Positions 7,527 through 17,271 of a stretch of 64,000 bases of DNA are shown piece by piece. The notes beneath the pieces are model-generated. The model saw nothing but the letters and a program-made list of their open reading frames with translations. It did not search any database and was not told where the DNA came from. The DNA lies in NCBI GenBank assembly GCA_026196875.1, contig JAPHTP010000061.1, forward strand, positions 54,056-118,055, in the 5' to 3' direction. Made by a program: the position numbers and the translations under genes. This DNA comes from Kangiellaceae bacterium (GTDB lineage Bacteria > Pseudomonadota > Gammaproteobacteria > Enterobacterales > Kangiellaceae). Position 1 is the first letter of the stretch. Every line of letters starts with the position of its first letter.

Positions 7527-9308
7527 CTATCTTTGCTTTTTAGCTGCATCTTCGGCGCTAGCCCAATCACCTTTTTCAACCTTATTTAGCATAAGAATCG
7601 CAAAGCCTTGAAAATCTTCTACCATTTCGTACTCTACTTCACCCTCTGCTGGTGAAGGCATCTTGAAGAATTTCTGGCTAGTCATGTAAGAAAGTGCTGC
7701 ATTATTTCGCTCAACATTATCTAAGTCAGTCCATTGCAACTTTTGTTCTTGTATTAGTTGCTCTGTATCTTCTTTAGCTTCAAGTTTGGCAAATACCTGA
7801 TCAGCAATTTCGCCGGCAGCCTTTTTAGCTTTTGATTGAGTTACACTATTTTTAACTCTTTCCTTTACTTCTTCCAACGGTTGAATTGTCGATGGCTGAT
7901 GTTCCTTTAGACGAAGTACAACCATGTGGTTCTCACCTAATTCAATAGGAGTAGAATTTAACAAAGCATCTTTAACGTCGGAACTAAACGCAGCGTCTTT
8001 AACTTGTTGATTGGCAAATAGTCCATCGCGGCTAGACAAACCAAACATGGGGCTAGTTTCAATTGCGACACCAGCTGCTTCAGCAGATTCTTTTAGAGAA
8101 TCAGAAATTTCAAATGACTTTTCTTTCAGTATTTCCGCTTTAGAGTGGTAAGCTTCTTCTGCCAATTGCTTCTTCAAGTCAACAGTAATTTGATCTTTCA
8201 CCTGCTCTAAGGTCTGGGTTTCACCAGCAACCAAATTAGTTAACTTGAGAATTTGGTAGCCGTCTTCAATTTTAACTGGTTGACTGGTTTGCCCTTCTTC
8301 AACCAATTGCTTTGCCGCTTCTTCGGCTGCTGGCTCTAACGCACCTTCGATTAGAATCCCCAAATCTCCCCATTCGTCGGAATCAGCCTCAGCAACAACC
8401 TTAAATTCTTCGCCATTAGCTAGCTTCTGACTTATTGCATTAGCTTTAGCTTCAGCCGCTTCTTCACCATCATTATTAAGAACCAAAATGTGCGAGTATT
8501 GTTTTTGATCTTCGCCTTGGTAGCGCGGCAGGTTGTCTTGGTAGTAAGCTTCAATATCTTCTGATGTTGGCTCTTGAGAAGCTTGTAATTTATCGATTGA
8601 TAACTCGATATACTCTACAGAAACTTTTTCTTCAATACGAAAAGCTTCTTGATTTTCATTGTAGTAAGTTTCTAAATCTGCATCAGTGATTTCTAGATTT
8701 TGCTTGAATTTCTCAAAGTCAATTTTTAAAGCTTTGCCGCTTCGTTTTTGAGAAATCAACTCATACTCAGATTTAACTTCACTTTGTAAATGGAATTCTG
8801 TTCCAGTCACACCATCCACCAAATGGCGGTAAGCTTCTTGATATTGGAACGCACTTTTAAGCTGTTCACGACTCATGCCGATACGGGCTAGAGTTTGATC
8901 AACAATTGCGGGCGAGTAATTTCCATCAGCGTCCTTAAAGTTTGGATCATTTTGGATCACACTTCTCAATGCGACCGTAGATAACCTTAAACCAAGATTA
9001 GAAGTTGATTGCTCAGTGACCTTTCTATCAATTAAGGTTTGCAACACTGACTCTTGAAACGCCTTTTCGTCTTCTTCTGTCTTAACGTTTGCGTTGTAAT
9101 AGTCTGCACGTCGAGACCTTTCTCTTTGATACTCTTGTTGAAAATCAACTCGGGAAATACTTTCATCGTTCACAATCGCAACCGCATTCGGATCGCCTAA
9201 GAAGAATGAAGAGGTAAAATACCCGGCGAAAATAAAAGAAATTACAATCAAAAAGACGATGACTTTGACCCAGGGTTTCTTTACCCCTTCTCTAATGCTT
9301 TCTAACAT
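7527..9308 (-). CDS. ppiD: PpiD, periplasmic folding chaperone with parvulin-like domain
   Basis: The 593-residue frame starts MLESIREGVKKPWVKVIVFL, a short cytosolic end followed by one membrane anchor (about residues 13-34), then a SurA_N-like chaperone region and a parvulin-like rotamase domain around residues 255-365 (QYSHILVLNNDG.. WGDLGILIEGAL..). PpiD sits at the SecYEG exit and helps secreted proteins fold. The context lon-hupB-ppiD is the classical order. Unusually, the frame ends at TAG 7527-7529 although the coding pattern continues in frame to 7422, so the protein appears to lack its last 34 residues unless the stop is read through. Confidence 0.9.
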   Translation of the reverse strand: MLESIREGVKKPWVKVIVFLIVISFIFAGYFTSSFFLGDPNAVAIVNDESISRVDFQQEYQRERSRRADYYNANVKTEEDEKAFQESVLQTLIDRKVTEQSTSNLGLRLSTVALRSVIQNDPNFKDADGNYSPAIVDQTLARIGMSREQLKSAFQYQEAYRHLVDGVTGTEFHLQSEVKSEYELISQKRSGKALKIDFEKFKQNLEITDADLETYYNENQEAFRIEEKVSVEYIELSIDKLQASQEPTSEDIEAYYQDNLPRYQGEDQKQYSHILVLNNDGEEAAEAKANAISQKLANGEEFKVVAEADSDEWGDLGILIEGALEPAAEEAAKQLVEEGQTSQPVKIEDGYQILKLTNLVAGETQTLEQVKDQITVDLKKQLAEEAYHSKAEILKEKSFEISDSLKESAEAAGVAIETSPMFGLSSRDGLFANQQVKDAAFSSDVKDALLNSTPIELGENHMVVLRLKEHQPSTIQPLEEVKERVKNSVTQSKAKKAAGEIADQVFAKLEAKEDTEQLIQEQKLQWTDLDNVERNNAALSYMTSQKFFKMPSPAEGEVEYEMVEDFQGFAILMLNKVEKGDWASAEDAAKKQR

Positions 9309-9441
9309 AGCAAATCGCTCTTAAAATTTTTATATTTTTTAAATTAAAACTATCTTTAACCAGGCTGTTAACCAACCAGAATAATTTCCCCATCGCTGAG
9401 GACCTAACGAAAAAACGCGCCTTGAACGGCGCGCTTAATCT

Positions 9442-9518
9442 TGGCGGAGCGGACGGGACTCGAACCCGCGACCCCCGGCGTGACAGGCCGGTATTCTAAC
9501 CAGCTGAACTACCGCTCC
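9442..9518 (-). tRNA. tRNA-Asp(GTC)
   Basis: A 77-base cloverleaf on the minus strand starting GGAGCGG and ending CCGCTCC-G-CCA. The anticodon loop CTGTCAC gives GTC, and the T-arm contains GGTTCGAGTCC. CCA is encoded. It follows tRNA-Val and hupB, probably in one transcript. Confidence 0.97.
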
Positions 9519-9599
9519 TAATGCTCATAAGTGCAACTTATACTCTAAATGATTATTTGAATAAGTCAGAAACTAAACACAAATAATTAAGATGTAAGT

Positions 9600-9675
9600 T
9601 GGTGGGCGCTAGTGGGCTCGAACCACTGACCCTCGCCTTGTAAGGGCGATGCTCTCCCAACTGAGCTAAGCGCCC
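9600..9675 (-). tRNA. tRNA-Val(TAC)
   Basis: A 76-base cloverleaf on the minus strand starting GGGCGCTTAGCTCAG with encoded CCA. The anticodon loop CTTACAA gives TAC. It lies 13 bases downstream of the hupB stop, in the usual hupB-Val-Asp-ppiD order. Confidence 0.97.
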
Positions 9676-9688
9676 ATCAAATGGAGCG

Positions 9689-9961
9689 CTAGTTTACCGC
9701 GTCTTTAAGGCCTTTACCAGCTTTAAATCCAGGTACTCTTGCAGCTGGAATTTCGATAGTTTTACCTGTTTGTGGGTTACGACCTGTGCGCGCTGCACGA
9801 TCCTTTACAGAAAACGTTCCAAAGCCAACTAAAGCTACTTGATCGCCTTTGCGAAGAGTTTCTGTAATAGAGTCAAGCATAGCGTCCAATGCTCGGCCAG
9901 CAGAAGCTTTAGAAATATCAGCGCCTGATGCAATCGCATCTACAAGTTCAGATTTATTCAC
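9689..9961 (-). CDS. hupB: HU-beta, histone-like nucleoid protein
   Basis: A 90-residue DNABII protein beginning [11 protein letters not shown] with the DNA-binding arm signature [20 protein letters not shown] followed by [13 protein letters not shown]. Length and sequence match HU rather than IHF. It bends DNA non-specifically as a dimer. It lies directly after lon in the direction of transcription, the conserved lon-hupB order, with two tRNA genes immediately downstream. Confidence 0.96.
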   Translation of the reverse strand: MNKSELVDAIASGADISKASAGRALDAMLDSITETLRKGDQVALVGFGTFSVKDRAARTGRNPQTGKTIEIPAARVPGFKAGKGLKDAVN

Positions 9962-10200
9962 TTAATTCCCCTTTAATTCTTATCAGTTAAGTTTGAGAGC
10001 ATAGATTTGTGATGATTCGTATATGCCCCTCGCGGATAACTTTATACCAACGTACTAAATTACCTGTCAAGCAACAAATGCTCTTAATCCCAGAAAAACC
10101 GCGGCTTTGGTCAATTTTACAGCGTTTTTATCCGGCTAGTGGAAGCCTGATAGTTAATGTATATGCAATATGTGAACTAAGCCTCATTCTCTAAGATCGT

Positions 10201-12609
10201 TTAGTGCGGTTTAACTTCTTCTGCATTTACTTCTTGTTCGGTCTCTTTCTTTCCCGCATCTACGGACTTCGATTTTTCTTTAGCTATTGGAGTTGGCATA
10301 GAAACTAACGCCTTTTCCAGCACTTCATCAATCCACTTAACCGCTAAGATTTCTAAATCACCAATCACGTTTTTAGGGATCTCTGCCAAGTCTCGTACAT
10401 TTTTCTGTGGAATTAATACACGCCTAATTCCTCCTCTGTGCGCAGCTAATAATTTCTCTTTTAACCCGCCGATCGGTAGTACTTCTCCTCGAAGTGTAAT
10501 TTCACCAGTCATGGCCACGTCTTTACGTACTGCAATACCGGTCAATGCTGAAACCAAGGCCGTACACATTGCACCACCAGCACTAGGACCATCCTTTGGC
10601 GTTGCCCCTTCAGGAACATGCACATGAATATCTTTGTTTTGATAGAAATTTTCATCAATACCCAGAGATTCAGCGCGGCTTCTAACAACCGTCATTGCAG
10701 CCTTAATCGATTCCTGCATAACGTTACCCAGGTGCCCTGTCGATATCGCCTTTCCGGTACCAGAAGTAACTGCCGCTTCGATTGTCAGTAAATCTCCACC
10801 TACTTGAGTCCACGCCAGCCCTGTAACCTGGCCAACTTGATCTGCTTCATTTGCCTTACCAAAGTCGAATTTCTGAACCCCCAAAAACTTATTAATATTT
10901 TTGGTGTTCACCTTAATTTGTTTTTTCTTTTTGTCGAACATGAGTTCTTTAACGACTTTTCGGCAAACTTTCGAAATTTCTCTCTCCAGATTCCTTACCC
11001 CAGCTTCGCGCGTATAATTTCTAACGATTGAAGTAATTGCGGATTTGGATAATTGGATATCTTTTCCTTCCAAACCATTAACTTTTTGCTGTTTGGGCAA
11101 CAAATATCGCGTTGCAATATTGAGTTTTTCATCCTCTGTGTAACCTGAAAGGTTAATCACTTCCATTCGATCCAACAGCGGGCCAGGAATGTTCATCGAG
11201 TTTGCAGTACACACAAACATAACTTCCGATAAATCGTAGTCAACTTCGAGGTAATGGTCGTTAAAAGTGTTATTTTGCTCAGGGTCAAGAACTTCGAGTA
11301 AAGCTGAAGCCGGATCACCGCGCATGTCCATTGCCATTTTGTCGATCTCATCCAGTAAGAACAGCGGGTTTCTAACTTTGACTTTGCTTAACTTTTGAAG
11401 AATTTTACCAGGCATCGAGCCAATATAAGTTCGGCGATGTCCTCGAATTTCGGCTTCATCTCTGACTCCACCTAAGGACATTCGAACAAATTTTCGACCA
11501 GTAGCCCTAGCGATTGATTCACCGAGAGACGTTTTTCCCACACCGGGAGGTCCAACAAGACATAGAACAGAGCCACGTAGTTTTTTGACACGCGTTTGAA
11601 CCGCTAGATATTCCAGAATGCGCTCTTTAACTTCTTCGAGCCCATAATGATCGGCTTCTAAAGTATTTTGCGCTTTCTCTATACTAGTATCTAATTTACT
11701 GCGCTTTTTCCAGGGAATATTAAGCATCCAGTCGATATAACCACGCACTACAGTCGCTTCTGCAGACATAGGAGACATCATTTTTAACTTCTTAATTTCA
11801 GCGTCCGCTTTTTCTCTTGCTTCTTTCGGCATTCCCGCTTCAGCGACTCGGTTAGACAACTCTTCAATATCAGTTGAACCATCTTCATCACCGAGTTCTT
11901 TCTGGATAGCTTTCATTTGTTCGTTTAGATAATAGTCTCGCTGACTCTTATCCATTTGCTTTTTAACCCTGCCACGGATTTTTCTTTCAACATGAAGCAA
12001 GTCTATTTCAGACTCCATCAACCCCATTATGTATTCTAGCCGTTCTGCTATGTCAGCAATCTCAAGAATAGCCTGCTTGTCTTTAATCTTTAATACCAGG
12101 TGGGCAGCGATAATATCTGATAGTTTTTCAGCTTCGTCGATTGCAGAAACAGTATTGAGCACTTCCGACGGTATTTTTTTGTTTAACTTAATGTAGTTTT
12201 CAAACATTGCTTTTACTGAGCGACTAAGAGCACTTTTTTCTTCTTCACTCGGCTGGGTCGAATCAATTGAATCAAAATTTGCAATTAAGACTCCATCATC
12301 TTCACTTAGCTTAGTAATCTGAGCTCTGGAAATACCTTCGACTAGAACTTTCAAATTTCCGTCAGGTAGTTTGAGCATCTGCAAAATATTAGCAATGCAC
12401 CCTTGGCTAAAAATATCCTCTTGGCCTGGCTCATCTTTATTGGCATCTTTTTGCGCTACCAGCAATACTTCATTACTCGCGTCTGAGGCCATTTCAAGGG
12501 CCTTGATAGACTTATCTCTTCCGACAAAAAGCGGAATAACCATATGGGGAAAAACCACTACGTCACGCAGCGGTAGAACCGGTAATTGTTTGGCGTCTTT
12601 ATCTGACAT
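10201..12609 (-). CDS. lon: Lon, ATP-dependent serine protease
   Basis: A full-length Lon of 802 residues if translation starts at ATG 12609 (MSDKDAKQLPVLPLRDVVVFP), preceded by AGGAAAG. An in-frame start 30 bases upstream is less likely. It contains the N-terminal substrate domain, Walker A GPPGVGKTSLGES, Walker B PLFLLDEIDKM, and the proteolytic dyad Ser676 (GPSAGGAM) with Lys719 (GGLKEK). It degrades misfolded and regulatory proteins in the cytosol. The C-terminal tail is acidic and variable, slightly longer than the roughly 784-residue E. coli protein. Its neighbours clpX-clpP and hupB are in classical order. Confidence 0.96.
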   Translation of the reverse strand: MSDKDAKQLPVLPLRDVVVFPHMVIPLFVGRDKSIKALEMASDASNEVLLVAQKDANKDEPGQEDIFSQGCIANILQMLKLPDGNLKVLVEGISRAQITKLSEDDGVLIANFDSIDSTQPSEEEKSALSRSVKAMFENYIKLNKKIPSEVLNTVSAIDEAEKLSDIIAAHLVLKIKDKQAILEIADIAERLEYIMGLMESEIDLLHVERKIRGRVKKQMDKSQRDYYLNEQMKAIQKELGDEDGSTDIEELSNRVAEAGMPKEAREKADAEIKKLKMMSPMSAEATVVRGYIDWMLNIPWKKRSKLDTSIEKAQNTLEADHYGLEEVKERILEYLAVQTRVKKLRGSVLCLVGPPGVGKTSLGESIARATGRKFVRMSLGGVRDEAEIRGHRRTYIGSMPGKILQKLSKVKVRNPLFLLDEIDKMAMDMRGDPASALLEVLDPEQNNTFNDHYLEVDYDLSEVMFVCTANSMNIPGPLLDRMEVINLSGYTEDEKLNIATRYLLPKQQKVNGLEGKDIQLSKSAITSIVRNYTREAGVRNLEREISKVCRKVVKELMFDKKKKQIKVNTKNINKFLGVQKFDFGKANEADQVGQVTGLAWTQVGGDLLTIEAAVTSGTGKAISTGHLGNVMQESIKAAMTVVRSRAESLGIDENFYQNKDIHVHVPEGATPKDGPSAGGAMCTALVSALTGIAVRKDVAMTGEITLRGEVLPIGGLKEKLLAAHRGGIRRVLIPQKNVRDLAEIPKNVIGDLEILAVKWIDEVLEKALVSMPTPIAKEKSKSVDAGKKETEQEVNAEEVKPH

Positions 12610-12759
12610 AATAAATTCTTTCCTGGTTCCTATAACCACCTTACTTCACATTGTGCTCCCTATTTATAGGGGCTCAGCAAGGTAATGTTATCTTGTATTC
12701 GATATCTAACTACTAGACTATATAAGGGTAACTTCTGGAAATTCAATTAACTAGGCAAT

Positions 12760-12786
12760 AAAAAACTGACTTAAAGTCAGTTTTTT
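12760..12786 (-). terminator. Intrinsic terminator after clpX
   Basis: CTGACTT-T-AAGTCAG hairpin with an A-run on one side and TTTTTT on the other. It lies between the clpX stop (12800) and the lon promoter region, so it probably ends the clpX transcript; it is symmetric enough to work both ways. Confidence 0.82.
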
Positions 12787-12799
12787 ATCTCGTGTTAAC

Positions 12800-14089
12800 T
12801 TACTTATCAGCTGCTAGCTTTTTATCTTGACTCTCGTATATCAATAGCGGCTCGGATTCACCATCGACCACCGCGGCATCAATTGCTACCTTGGTGACAC
12901 CTTCCATCGAAGGTAAATCATACATAGTGTCAAGGAGGACTTTTTCTAAAATGGATCTAAGTCCGCGAGCTCCAGTTTTTCTGTCCATCGCCTTCTGGGC
13001 AACAGCTCTGAGAGCATCATCACGGAATTCAAGATTTACACCTTCCATCTCAAATAACTTGGAATATTGTTTTGTGAGTGCATTTTTGGGCTCGGACAAA
13101 ATTTGCACTAAAGAATCTTCATCTAACTCTTCAAGAGTAGCAACAACCGGGAGACGTCCAACAAACTCTGGAATCAAGCCATACTTAACTAAGTCATCAG
13201 GCTCAATCTCCTTAAACACCTCACCAACATTCTTGGATTCGTCTTTTGACCTAACTTGGGCGCCAAAACCAATTCCAGACTTCTCCGAACGATCACGGAT
13301 GATTTTATCCAAACCTGCAAAAGCACCACCACATATAAATAATATGCTACTCGTGTCTACTTGCAAAAACTCCTGTTGTGGGTGTTTTCGTCCGCCTTGC
13401 GGAGGTACAGACGCTACAGTACCCTCTATTAGTTTTAGTAATGCTTGTTGTACACCTTCACCAGATACATCCCTGGTAATCGACGGGTTGTCTGCTTTAC
13501 GAGAAATCTTATCAATCTCATCGATATAAACGATACCGTGTTGAGCTTTCTCTACATCATAATCACATTTTTGCAGCAATTTTTGGATAATATTTTCAAC
13601 ATCCTCACCGACATAGCCAGCCTCAGTCAATGTTGTTGCATCTGCAATAGTAAATGGAACATTTAACAATCTGGCCAAAGTTTCCGCGAGTAGTGTTTTA
13701 CCACTTCCGGTAGGACCAACTAACAAAATATTACTTTTGCCAAGCTCAACTTCGTCATTTTTTAGATTAGATCCCGTCTGGAGTCGCTTGTAGTGATTAT
13801 AAACAGCAACCGATAAAACTCGTTTAGCTGCATTCTGACCAATAACGTATTGCTCAAGAATATCGTTAATCTCTCTAGGAGTGGGTAACTTGTTAGCGTC
13901 AGTATCTTGTGTAACTTCTTGAATTTCTTCACGAATTATATCATTACACAGCTCTACACATTCATCACAGATGAATACAGATGGTCCAGCAATTAGCTTT
14001 CTTACTTCGTGTTGGCTTTTCCCACAGAAAGAACAGTAGAGAAGCTTACCGCTATCATCACGTCCACCTGATTTTCTGTTATCGCTCAT
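12800..14089 (-). CDS. clpX: ClpX, AAA+ unfoldase of ClpXP
   Basis: A 429-residue protein with an N-terminal zinc-binding domain ([21 protein letters not shown], four cysteines), Walker [16 protein letters not shown], Walker [11 protein letters not shown], the IGF loop region that docks ClpP (EKSGIGFGA), and the C-terminal small AAA+ domain. It unfolds tagged substrates and threads them into ClpP. It follows clpP on the minus strand with a 153-base spacer and is closed by a clear terminator. Confidence 0.97.
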   Translation of the reverse strand: MSDNRKSGGRDDSGKLLYCSFCGKSQHEVRKLIAGPSVFICDECVELCNDIIREEIQEVTQDTDANKLPTPREINDILEQYVIGQNAAKRVLSVAVYNHYKRLQTGSNLKNDEVELGKSNILLVGPTGSGKTLLAETLARLLNVPFTIADATTLTEAGYVGEDVENIIQKLLQKCDYDVEKAQHGIVYIDEIDKISRKADNPSITRDVSGEGVQQALLKLIEGTVASVPPQGGRKHPQQEFLQVDTSSILFICGGAFAGLDKIIRDRSEKSGIGFGAQVRSKDESKNVGEVFKEIEPDDLVKYGLIPEFVGRLPVVATLEELDEDSLVQILSEPKNALTKQYSKLFEMEGVNLEFRDDALRAVAQKAMDRKTGARGLRSILEKVLLDTMYDLPSMEGVTKVAIDAAVVDGESEPLLIYESQDKKLAADK

Positions 14090-14242
14090 TTAATATCCTT
14101 TGAAAACTTGAAATTTTCTATACCGATTTCGGATTCAATTTCTATTGCTAAAGCTTAGACCTTTTAGACGAACTTTGTCGACAGGCAAAGCAAAAAATCA
14201 GCCTTTAAATGTGAAGTTAATCCGATTTTCGGTCAAAATCAA

Positions 14243-14863
14243 CTACTGTCGAGTAGAAATTACCTGATCGACAATACCATATGCTGCAGCTTCTTCAGCG
14301 CTCATAAAATTGTCTCTATCAGTATCTTTTTCAATTTCCTTTAATTTTCGACCAGTATGTTCAGCTAAGGTTTTGTTCAACGTCTCACGCATTTTCAAAA
14401 TTTCTTGGGCGTGAATCTCAATATCAGAAGCTTGGCCTTGATAGCCTCCAAGAGGTTGGTGAATCATTACTCTTGAATTCGGCAATGCAAACCGTTTTTC
14501 TTTTGCTCCACCAGCTAATAAAAACGCTCCCATACTACAAGCTTGACCCACGCATAAAGTTGAGACATCAGGCTTGATGAACTGCATTGTGTCATAAATC
14601 GCCATTCCCGCGGTAACCGAACCACCGGGCGAATTAATGTATAACGAGATATCTTTGTCTGGGTTTTCGGACTCAAGAAAAAGCAATTGGGCTACAATCA
14701 AGTTAGCCATATGGTCTTCAACCTGACCGACTAAGAAAATAACCCTCTCTTTTAGCAGGCGTGAATAAATGTCATAAGATCTCTCCCCTTTGGCAGTTTG
14801 CTCAACAACCATCGGGACTAATCCAAGCGCTTGTTCTTCTAATATAGAGCTGGTCGCTATCAT
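14243..14863 (-). CDS. clpP: ClpP, ATP-dependent Clp protease proteolytic subunit
   Basis: A 206-residue serine protease with catalytic Ser110 in GQACSMGAF and His135 in MIHQPLGG, positions matching the E. coli precursor within one residue. A short N-terminal propeptide is expected to be removed. It forms the tetradecameric chamber served by ClpX, encoded just downstream. The tig-clpP-clpX-lon order is the standard gammaproteobacterial arrangement. Confidence 0.97.
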   Translation of the reverse strand: MIATSSILEEQALGLVPMVVEQTAKGERSYDIYSRLLKERVIFLVGQVEDHMANLIVAQLLFLESENPDKDISLYINSPGGSVTAGMAIYDTMQFIKPDVSTLCVGQACSMGAFLLAGGAKEKRFALPNSRVMIHQPLGGYQGQASDIEIHAQEILKMRETLNKTLAEHTGRKLKEIEKDTDRDNFMSAEEAAAYGIVDQVISTRQ

Positions 14864-14899
14864 TCTTTATCCTTGTTTTTCAGAGAGTTATAAATTAAA

Positions 14900-14963
14900 A
14901 ACCCAGTATTCAACAACTTTTAGTTAACATATGGGCTAACTATAGCAGTTTCAATACTGGGTT
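14900..14963. repeat. Inverted repeat in tig-clpP spacer
   Basis: Perfect 11-base arms AACCCAGTATT (14900-14910) and AATACTGGGTT (14953-14963), with an inner repeat TAGTTA...TAACTA in the 42-base loop, so the spacer can fold as a nested hairpin. No convincing T-run follows on the minus strand, so it may be a processing or attenuation structure between tig and clpP rather than a full terminator. Confidence 0.6.
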
Positions 14964-14999
14964 GGTAAATAACAAGAGGCTTTTTAAGTAAAAAACTAT

Positions 15000-16322
15000 T
15001 TACTCAGCTGATTCTTGCTCTTCCTTCTTTGGATTCATTACTTCGTCAAAGGACTTAGCCACTTCTGAAATTGTTGCTTTCTCTTCAACAAATTGAATTA
15101 CATTATCTTCAAGAACTAATTGTTCTACTTCATTTAGACGATTTTCGTCTGACAAATAATAATTGATGACTTCTTCAGGTTGCTCATATACAGACGCTAG
15201 CTCTTCAAGTTTAGTTCGAACTTGGTCTTTATCTGCTGTTAACTTGTTTTGTTTAATGATTTCGCCAACCACTAAACCAAGCTTAACGCGGCGATTAGCC
15301 TTTTCCTCAAACAACTCTGACGGTAAGTCCGGGAGATTCCCACCTTGGGCTTGAGCGCCAAACTGCTGCATAGCCTGTTGTTTCAGATTTTGAATTTCCT
15401 GGTCAATCATAGATTTAGGGATATCGAAAGCATGAAGATCAACTAATGCATCCATAATTTGCTCTTTCGCTTTAGCTGTTAGAACCTGGTTTAGTTCTCG
15501 CTCCATATTCTTGCGAATATCAGCTTTCATGGTCGAAATATTGGCATCTTCAATGCCTAATCTTTCAGCCAACTCGCCCATTTTTAACGCTTCTTTCTTA
15601 TTAACAATCTTAACATTTGTCGCGAAAACAGCATCTTTCGCTGCAACATCTTTATTATGATAGTCTTCCGGGAAGGTTACTTTGACTTCTACTTCGTCGC
15701 CAGCTTTAGTACCAGCCAATTGGTCTTCAAAGCCAGGAATCATCTGTCCTTTACCCAACTCTAGCGCAAAATCATCAGCTTTACCGCCTGAGAACTCTTC
15801 ACCATCGATAGTACCAACAAAGTCGATGACAACTTGGTCGCCTTCTTTAGATTTACGTTTTACTTCAACCCAATTAGCTTGTTGATCTCTTAATGTATCA
15901 ATCATTTTAGTTAAGTCGTCGTCCGCTACTTCGGCCGTCATTTTATCGACCTTAACGGCAGCAAAGTCGCCTAATTCAACTTCAGGATAAATCTCGAAAG
16001 TTGCCGTAAACTCAAGGTCTTTGCCCTCTTCCATGGTAACAGGCTCAATGTGAGGAGCCCCTGCTGGTTGAAGCTTCTCTTGTACTACAGCTTCATAAAA
16101 AGAACGCTGCATAACTTCAGAAACCACATCTTGACGAACATGCTTGCCAAATTTTTTCTTGATTACATTTAGCGGAATCTTGCCAGGACGAAAACCGTTC
16201 ATTCGTTGATTCTTAGCTAAATCTTTCATTCTTTCAAGAGCGACGTCATCAACCTTGCTCGCAGGTACGCCAATCGTAAGCTTACGCTCTAAGCCGCTTG
16301 TGGTTTCTACAGAAATTTGCAT
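15000..16322 (-). CDS. tig: Trigger factor, ribosome-associated chaperone
   Basis: A 440-residue protein with the N-terminal ribosome-binding domain containing the signature GFRPGKIP (around residues 44-51), a central FKBP-type PPIase domain (residues about 160-245, GDQVVIDFVGTIDGEEF, GKGQMIPGFEDQL), and a helical C-terminal chaperone domain with an acidic end. It contacts nascent chains at the ribosome exit. It heads the tig-clpP-clpX cluster and lies downstream of the four-tRNA cluster. Confidence 0.97.
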   Translation of the reverse strand: MQISVETTSGLERKLTIGVPASKVDDVALERMKDLAKNQRMNGFRPGKIPLNVIKKKFGKHVRQDVVSEVMQRSFYEAVVQEKLQPAGAPHIEPVTMEEGKDLEFTATFEIYPEVELGDFAAVKVDKMTAEVADDDLTKMIDTLRDQQANWVEVKRKSKEGDQVVIDFVGTIDGEEFSGGKADDFALELGKGQMIPGFEDQLAGTKAGDEVEVKVTFPEDYHNKDVAAKDAVFATNVKIVNKKEALKMGELAERLGIEDANISTMKADIRKNMERELNQVLTAKAKEQIMDALVDLHAFDIPKSMIDQEIQNLKQQAMQQFGAQAQGGNLPDLPSELFEEKANRRVKLGLVVGEIIKQNKLTADKDQVRTKLEELASVYEQPEEVINYYLSDENRLNEVEQLVLEDNVIQFVEEKATISEVAKSFDEVMNPKKEEQESAE

Positions 16323-16566
16323 TTATATGCTCCAACTGAGTTTTATTACTTCTTGTTAGCGCCAAAATAGTCTGACACTTTAATTAGTTTACTTAATTAA
16401 ACCAAAACCTAATATGACAATATTAAACTGCCTTTAATCTGGATTGAAGCTATGAGACAACATATGAGGAAGGTAGCTAGAGCTTAGATAGTATGGATGA
16501 AAAAGTGCATCCGGTAACTGGTTAGCACCAAAGCTCAGGCGACCACCAACTAGCTCAAGCCAGAAC

Positions 16567-16595
16567 TCATTTACCGTTAACCTGTCGGTAAATGA
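16567..16595 (-). other. Hairpin downstream of tRNA-Leu
   Basis: Perfect 10-base arms TCATTTACCG and CGGTAAATGA with a 9-base loop, 12 bases past the 3' end of tRNA-Leu on the minus strand. There is no T-run, so it may be a processing or weak termination structure at the end of the tRNA operon. The remaining 16323-16566 spacer shows no convincing gene. Confidence 0.45.
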
Positions 16596-16607
16596 TGAAT
16601 TACAAAG

Positions 16608-16692
<85 letters not shown>

Positions 16693-16732
16693 ACTTTGTA
16701 AAACACGACTGTTTTATAAAACAATCAAAAAT

Positions 16733-16809
16733 TGGGGTGGACGATGGGGTTTGAACCCACGACCACCGGAATCACAATCCGGGGCTCTACCAACTGAGCT
16801 ACGTCCACC
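16733..16809 (-). tRNA. tRNA-His(GTG)
   Basis: A 77-base tRNA on the minus strand. The anticodon loop TTGTGAT gives GTG. The genome encodes the extra G at -1, opposite discriminator C73, the identity element for HisRS, and CCA is encoded. Confidence 0.96.
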
Positions 16810-16875
16810 ATCAAAACCTTTCGAGCGATGCATTATATACGCATTTAGCTCTTTTTATAACCCGCCAGGGCTTAA

Positions 16876-16952
16876 TGGCGCGCCCGGCAGGATTCGAACC
16901 TGCTACCCTCGGCTTAGAAGGCCGATGCTCTATCCAGATGAGCTACGGGCGC
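16876..16952 (-). tRNA. tRNA-Arg(TCT)
   Basis: A 77-base cloverleaf on the minus strand starting GCGCCCGTAGCTCATC. The anticodon loop CTTCTAA gives TCT, reading AGA/AGG. CCA is encoded. It is the second gene of the Pro-Arg-His-Leu cluster. Confidence 0.96.
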
Positions 16953-17022
16953 ATTGTTCCATAGGAAACCCCGCGTTTGAAATCGAAAACCTCAATTTAG
17001 GCTATCAATCTCAAAAGAAATC

Positions 17023-17099
17023 TGGTCGTGGAAGAGGGATTCGAACCCCCGACATCCTGCACCCAAAGCAGGCGCGCTACCAGACTGCGCTATTCCCCG
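17023..17099 (-). tRNA. tRNA-Pro(TGG)
   Basis: A 77-base tRNA on the minus strand starting CGGGGAATAGCGCAG. The anticodon loop TTTGGGT gives TGG. The C1-G72 pair and A73 typical of bacterial tRNA-Pro are present and CCA is encoded. The acceptor stem CGGGGAA/TTCCACG has a G3-A70 mismatch, unusual but probably tolerated. Confidence 0.95.
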
Positions 17100-17271
17100 A
17101 TTTCCGCCTCTTGGAGTTGCCCCCTCAAGGAGCGCGGAATAATACTGGCTAATGTCACCGCCGTCAACAAAGAAAAGTAAAATATTTTAAAAAAACTTTT
17201 ACTTGGCAGTTGGAACTACAATTGAGAAAATAACACCTTATATTTCTACAAGTTATTTGGTAATTGTCTCT

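Noticed and set aside
12891..13529. A 212-codon plus-strand open frame
   Set aside because: It is entirely antisense to the well-conserved clpX coding sequence, Ser-rich and without a ribosome site; a shadow frame.
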